Assembly: GCA_003456765.1 (NCBI GenBank)
Contig: DMOT01000174.1
Span: 1 to 7,189, forward strand
Source of the DNA: Bacillota bacterium
GTDB taxonomy: Bacteria; Bacillota; DTU025
DNA length: 7,189 nucleotides
Direction: 5' to 3'
Shown: positions 6,457 through 7,189 of the stretch, piece after piece
How positions within the stretch are numbered: position 1 is the first letter of the stretch
Layout of the letters: every line of letters starts with the position of its first letter
Notes under the pieces: generated by a model
Database searches by the model: none
Seen by the model: only the letters and a program-made list of their open reading frames with translations
Told to the model about the DNA's origin: nothing
Position numbers and translations under genes: made by a program

Positions 6457-6465
6457 GGGGAGGTG
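6457..6465 (+). promoter_or_regulatory. Ribosome binding site that sets the dpaA start
   Basis: GGGGAGGTG ends 6 nt before the GTG at 6472. It includes the in-frame GTG at 6463, which would have no ribosome binding site at workable distance, so 6472 is preferred. Confidence 0.75.
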
Positions 6466-6471
6466 GATTAC

Positions 6472-7189
6472 GTGGCCAACTTGAGCGGGTGCCATATCTG
6501 CCTGCTAGGAGGAGATCGCCGCAAACTCAAACTGGTATGCACCCTCATAGACTCAGGGGCGAAAGTCAGCTGCTACGGCGTGCCAGGGGACGGGTTACGT
6601 CCGGAAGCGATCGTGGCAGAAAGCGCTGAGGAGGCATGTCGCGGAGCGAACGCCGTGGTGCTTCCGCTTTCAGGAACCGACTCCAAAGGCAACGTGAAGG
6701 TTACATCCAGGCCTGTCTGCATAACACGGGAACTGTTCTCTGTTTTGAGTCCAAACGCAATCCTGTTTTCAGGAACCGTGCCGCGTTTTCTGGCTGCCGA
6801 GTGTGAGTCTCTCGGAATTCGCATCGTAGAAACGACAGCCAACGACGAGCTTGCGATCCTCAATTCCATTCCGTCGGCGGAGGGCGCCATACTCATGGCC
6901 ATGCAGGCCACGCCATTTACCATACACAACAGCAATTGCCTCCTCCTTGGGCTGGGGCGAACCGGGACTACCCTCGCCCGCATGCTTCAGGGCATCGGGG
7001 CCCACGTATGGGTCGCAGCGCGAAAGGGAAAAGATCGGGCTCGCGCCTTTGAGATGGGTCTTTCGCCTCTCGGCTTCGGCGACCTGTCCTCATGCCTTCC
7101 TCAGATAGACATCGTGTTCAATACAGTGCCTGCTCTTGTTCTAGACCGAACGCTCATATACTCCATGAAAAGGACTGCTGTCATCATAG
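6472..7189 (+). CDS. dpaA: Dipicolinate synthase subunit A (partial, runs off right edge)
   Basis: DpaA (SpoVFA) with DpaB makes dipicolinic acid from the lysine-pathway intermediate dihydrodipicolinate (or its hydrated precursor) in the mother cell; dipicolinate is then loaded into the spore core with calcium and gives heat resistance. The 239 visible residues fit the family: an N-terminal domain starting CHICLLGGDRRKLKL (7-21), the stretch TANDELAILNSIPSAEGAI (122-140), then IHNSNCLLLGLGRTGTTLAR (151-170), whose GLGRTG loop is the Rossmann dinucleotide-binding motif, VAARKGKDRARAF (181-193) and FNTVPALVL (216-224). Full-length proteins have about 290-300 residues, so the last 50-60 are missing; dpaB is expected just beyond the edge. 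The start is GTG, chosen from the strong ribosome binding site. The gene lies after a terminator and has its own leader with dyads and a sporulation-type -10 candidate, so I infer sporulation-specific expression. Upstream and in the same direction lies a nucleotide-sugar gene. Confidence 0.93.
   Translation, partial: MANLSGCHICLLGGDRRKLKLVCTLIDSGAKVSCYGVPGDGLRPEAIVAESAEEACRGANAVVLPLSGTDSKGNVKVTSRPVCITRELFSVLSPNAILFSGTVPRFLAAECESLGIRIVETTANDELAILNSIPSAEGAILMAMQATPFTIHNSNCLLLGLGRTGTTLARMLQGIGAHVWVAARKGKDRARAFEMGLSPLGFGDLSSCLPQIDIVFNTVPALVLDRTLIYSMKRTAVII

Larger units (their letters stand above)
6235..6471. other. Intergenic region between the nucleotidyltransferase gene and dpaA
   Basis: This 237-nt spacer contains the intrinsic terminator, two dyads, the candidate sporulation -10 element and the dpaA ribosome binding site. 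I see no convincing gene on either strand. GC-rich runs just after the stop (6235-6259) allow a small GGCCC/GGGCC hairpin with a 9-nt loop and no T-run. Confidence 0.6.

Noticed and set aside
6402..6629. 75-codon plus-strand frame beginning before dpaA
   Set aside because: It overlaps the dpaA ribosome binding site and coding start in another frame and turns into a Gly/Arg-rich sequence; dpaA itself is well supported by family motifs.
6573..6983. 136-codon minus-strand frame opposite dpaA
   Set aside because: It is antisense to conserved dpaA motifs (the NDE stretch and the GLGRTG loop lie in or next to this interval) and has no recognisable domain.
1..7189. tRNA, rRNA, CRISPR array, insertion sequence or riboswitch
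   Set aside because: No cloverleaf, regularly spaced repeats, transposase-like frame with terminal inverted repeats, or recognisable aptamer core was found; the short spacers are explained by promoters, dyads and a terminator.

Overview
The window suggests an endospore-forming member of the Bacillota (Firmicutes, probably a deep-branching or clostridial-type lineage) of moderate-to-high GC. The main reason is the partial gene at the right end, which encodes a recognisable dipicolinate synthase subunit A (DpaA/SpoVFA), an enzyme of spore maturation. The FolE2-type GTP cyclohydrolase, the ABC-F ATPase and the mannose-1-phosphate guanylyltransferase-like fusion protein fit such a host. I cannot name genus or species.

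Layout. Positions 1 to about 3485 hold a leftward (minus-strand) gene run, read from right to left: an optional small ORF (3482-3604), folE2 (2664-3452), an ABC-F ATPase (678-2663) and the N-terminal half of a TldD/PmbA-family protein that runs off the left edge (1-681). The junctions are very tight. The folE2 stop is followed with no gap by the in-frame GTG of the ABC-F gene, and the ABC-F stop overlaps the TTG start of the tldD-like gene, so one mRNA with translational coupling is the natural reading.

Positions 3486-3732 form the divergent control region. It holds weak promoter-like elements for both directions, a short dyad (3703-3714) and the small ORF. Rightward from 3733 is an 833-codon gene. 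Its product has an N-terminal sugar-nucleotidyltransferase domain, a left-handed beta-helix region and a C-terminal phosphohexomutase-like domain whose catalytic motifs are eroded. It ends at 6234 and is followed by a textbook intrinsic terminator (6309-6340).

Positions 6341-6471 are a non-coding leader with two dyads and a sequence resembling a mother-cell sigma-factor -10 element. Then dpaA starts at 6472 and runs off the right edge, so it is probably its own transcription unit.

How the genes work together: the leftward operon combines one metabolic step (GTP to 7,8-dihydroneopterin triphosphate) with a ribosome-associated ATPase and a putative peptidase. No shared pathway is evident, and translational coupling is the main visible link. 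The rightward genes supply a probable nucleotide-sugar enzyme for the cell envelope or spore coat and a spore-core solute enzyme, separated by a terminator. I found no RNA gene, insertion sequence, CRISPR array or integration scar, and no clear novel multi-gene system. The points most worth a second look are the eroded mutase domain, the small ORF with a possible +1 frameshift, the in-frame folE2/ABC-F stop-start junction and the dyads before dpaA.
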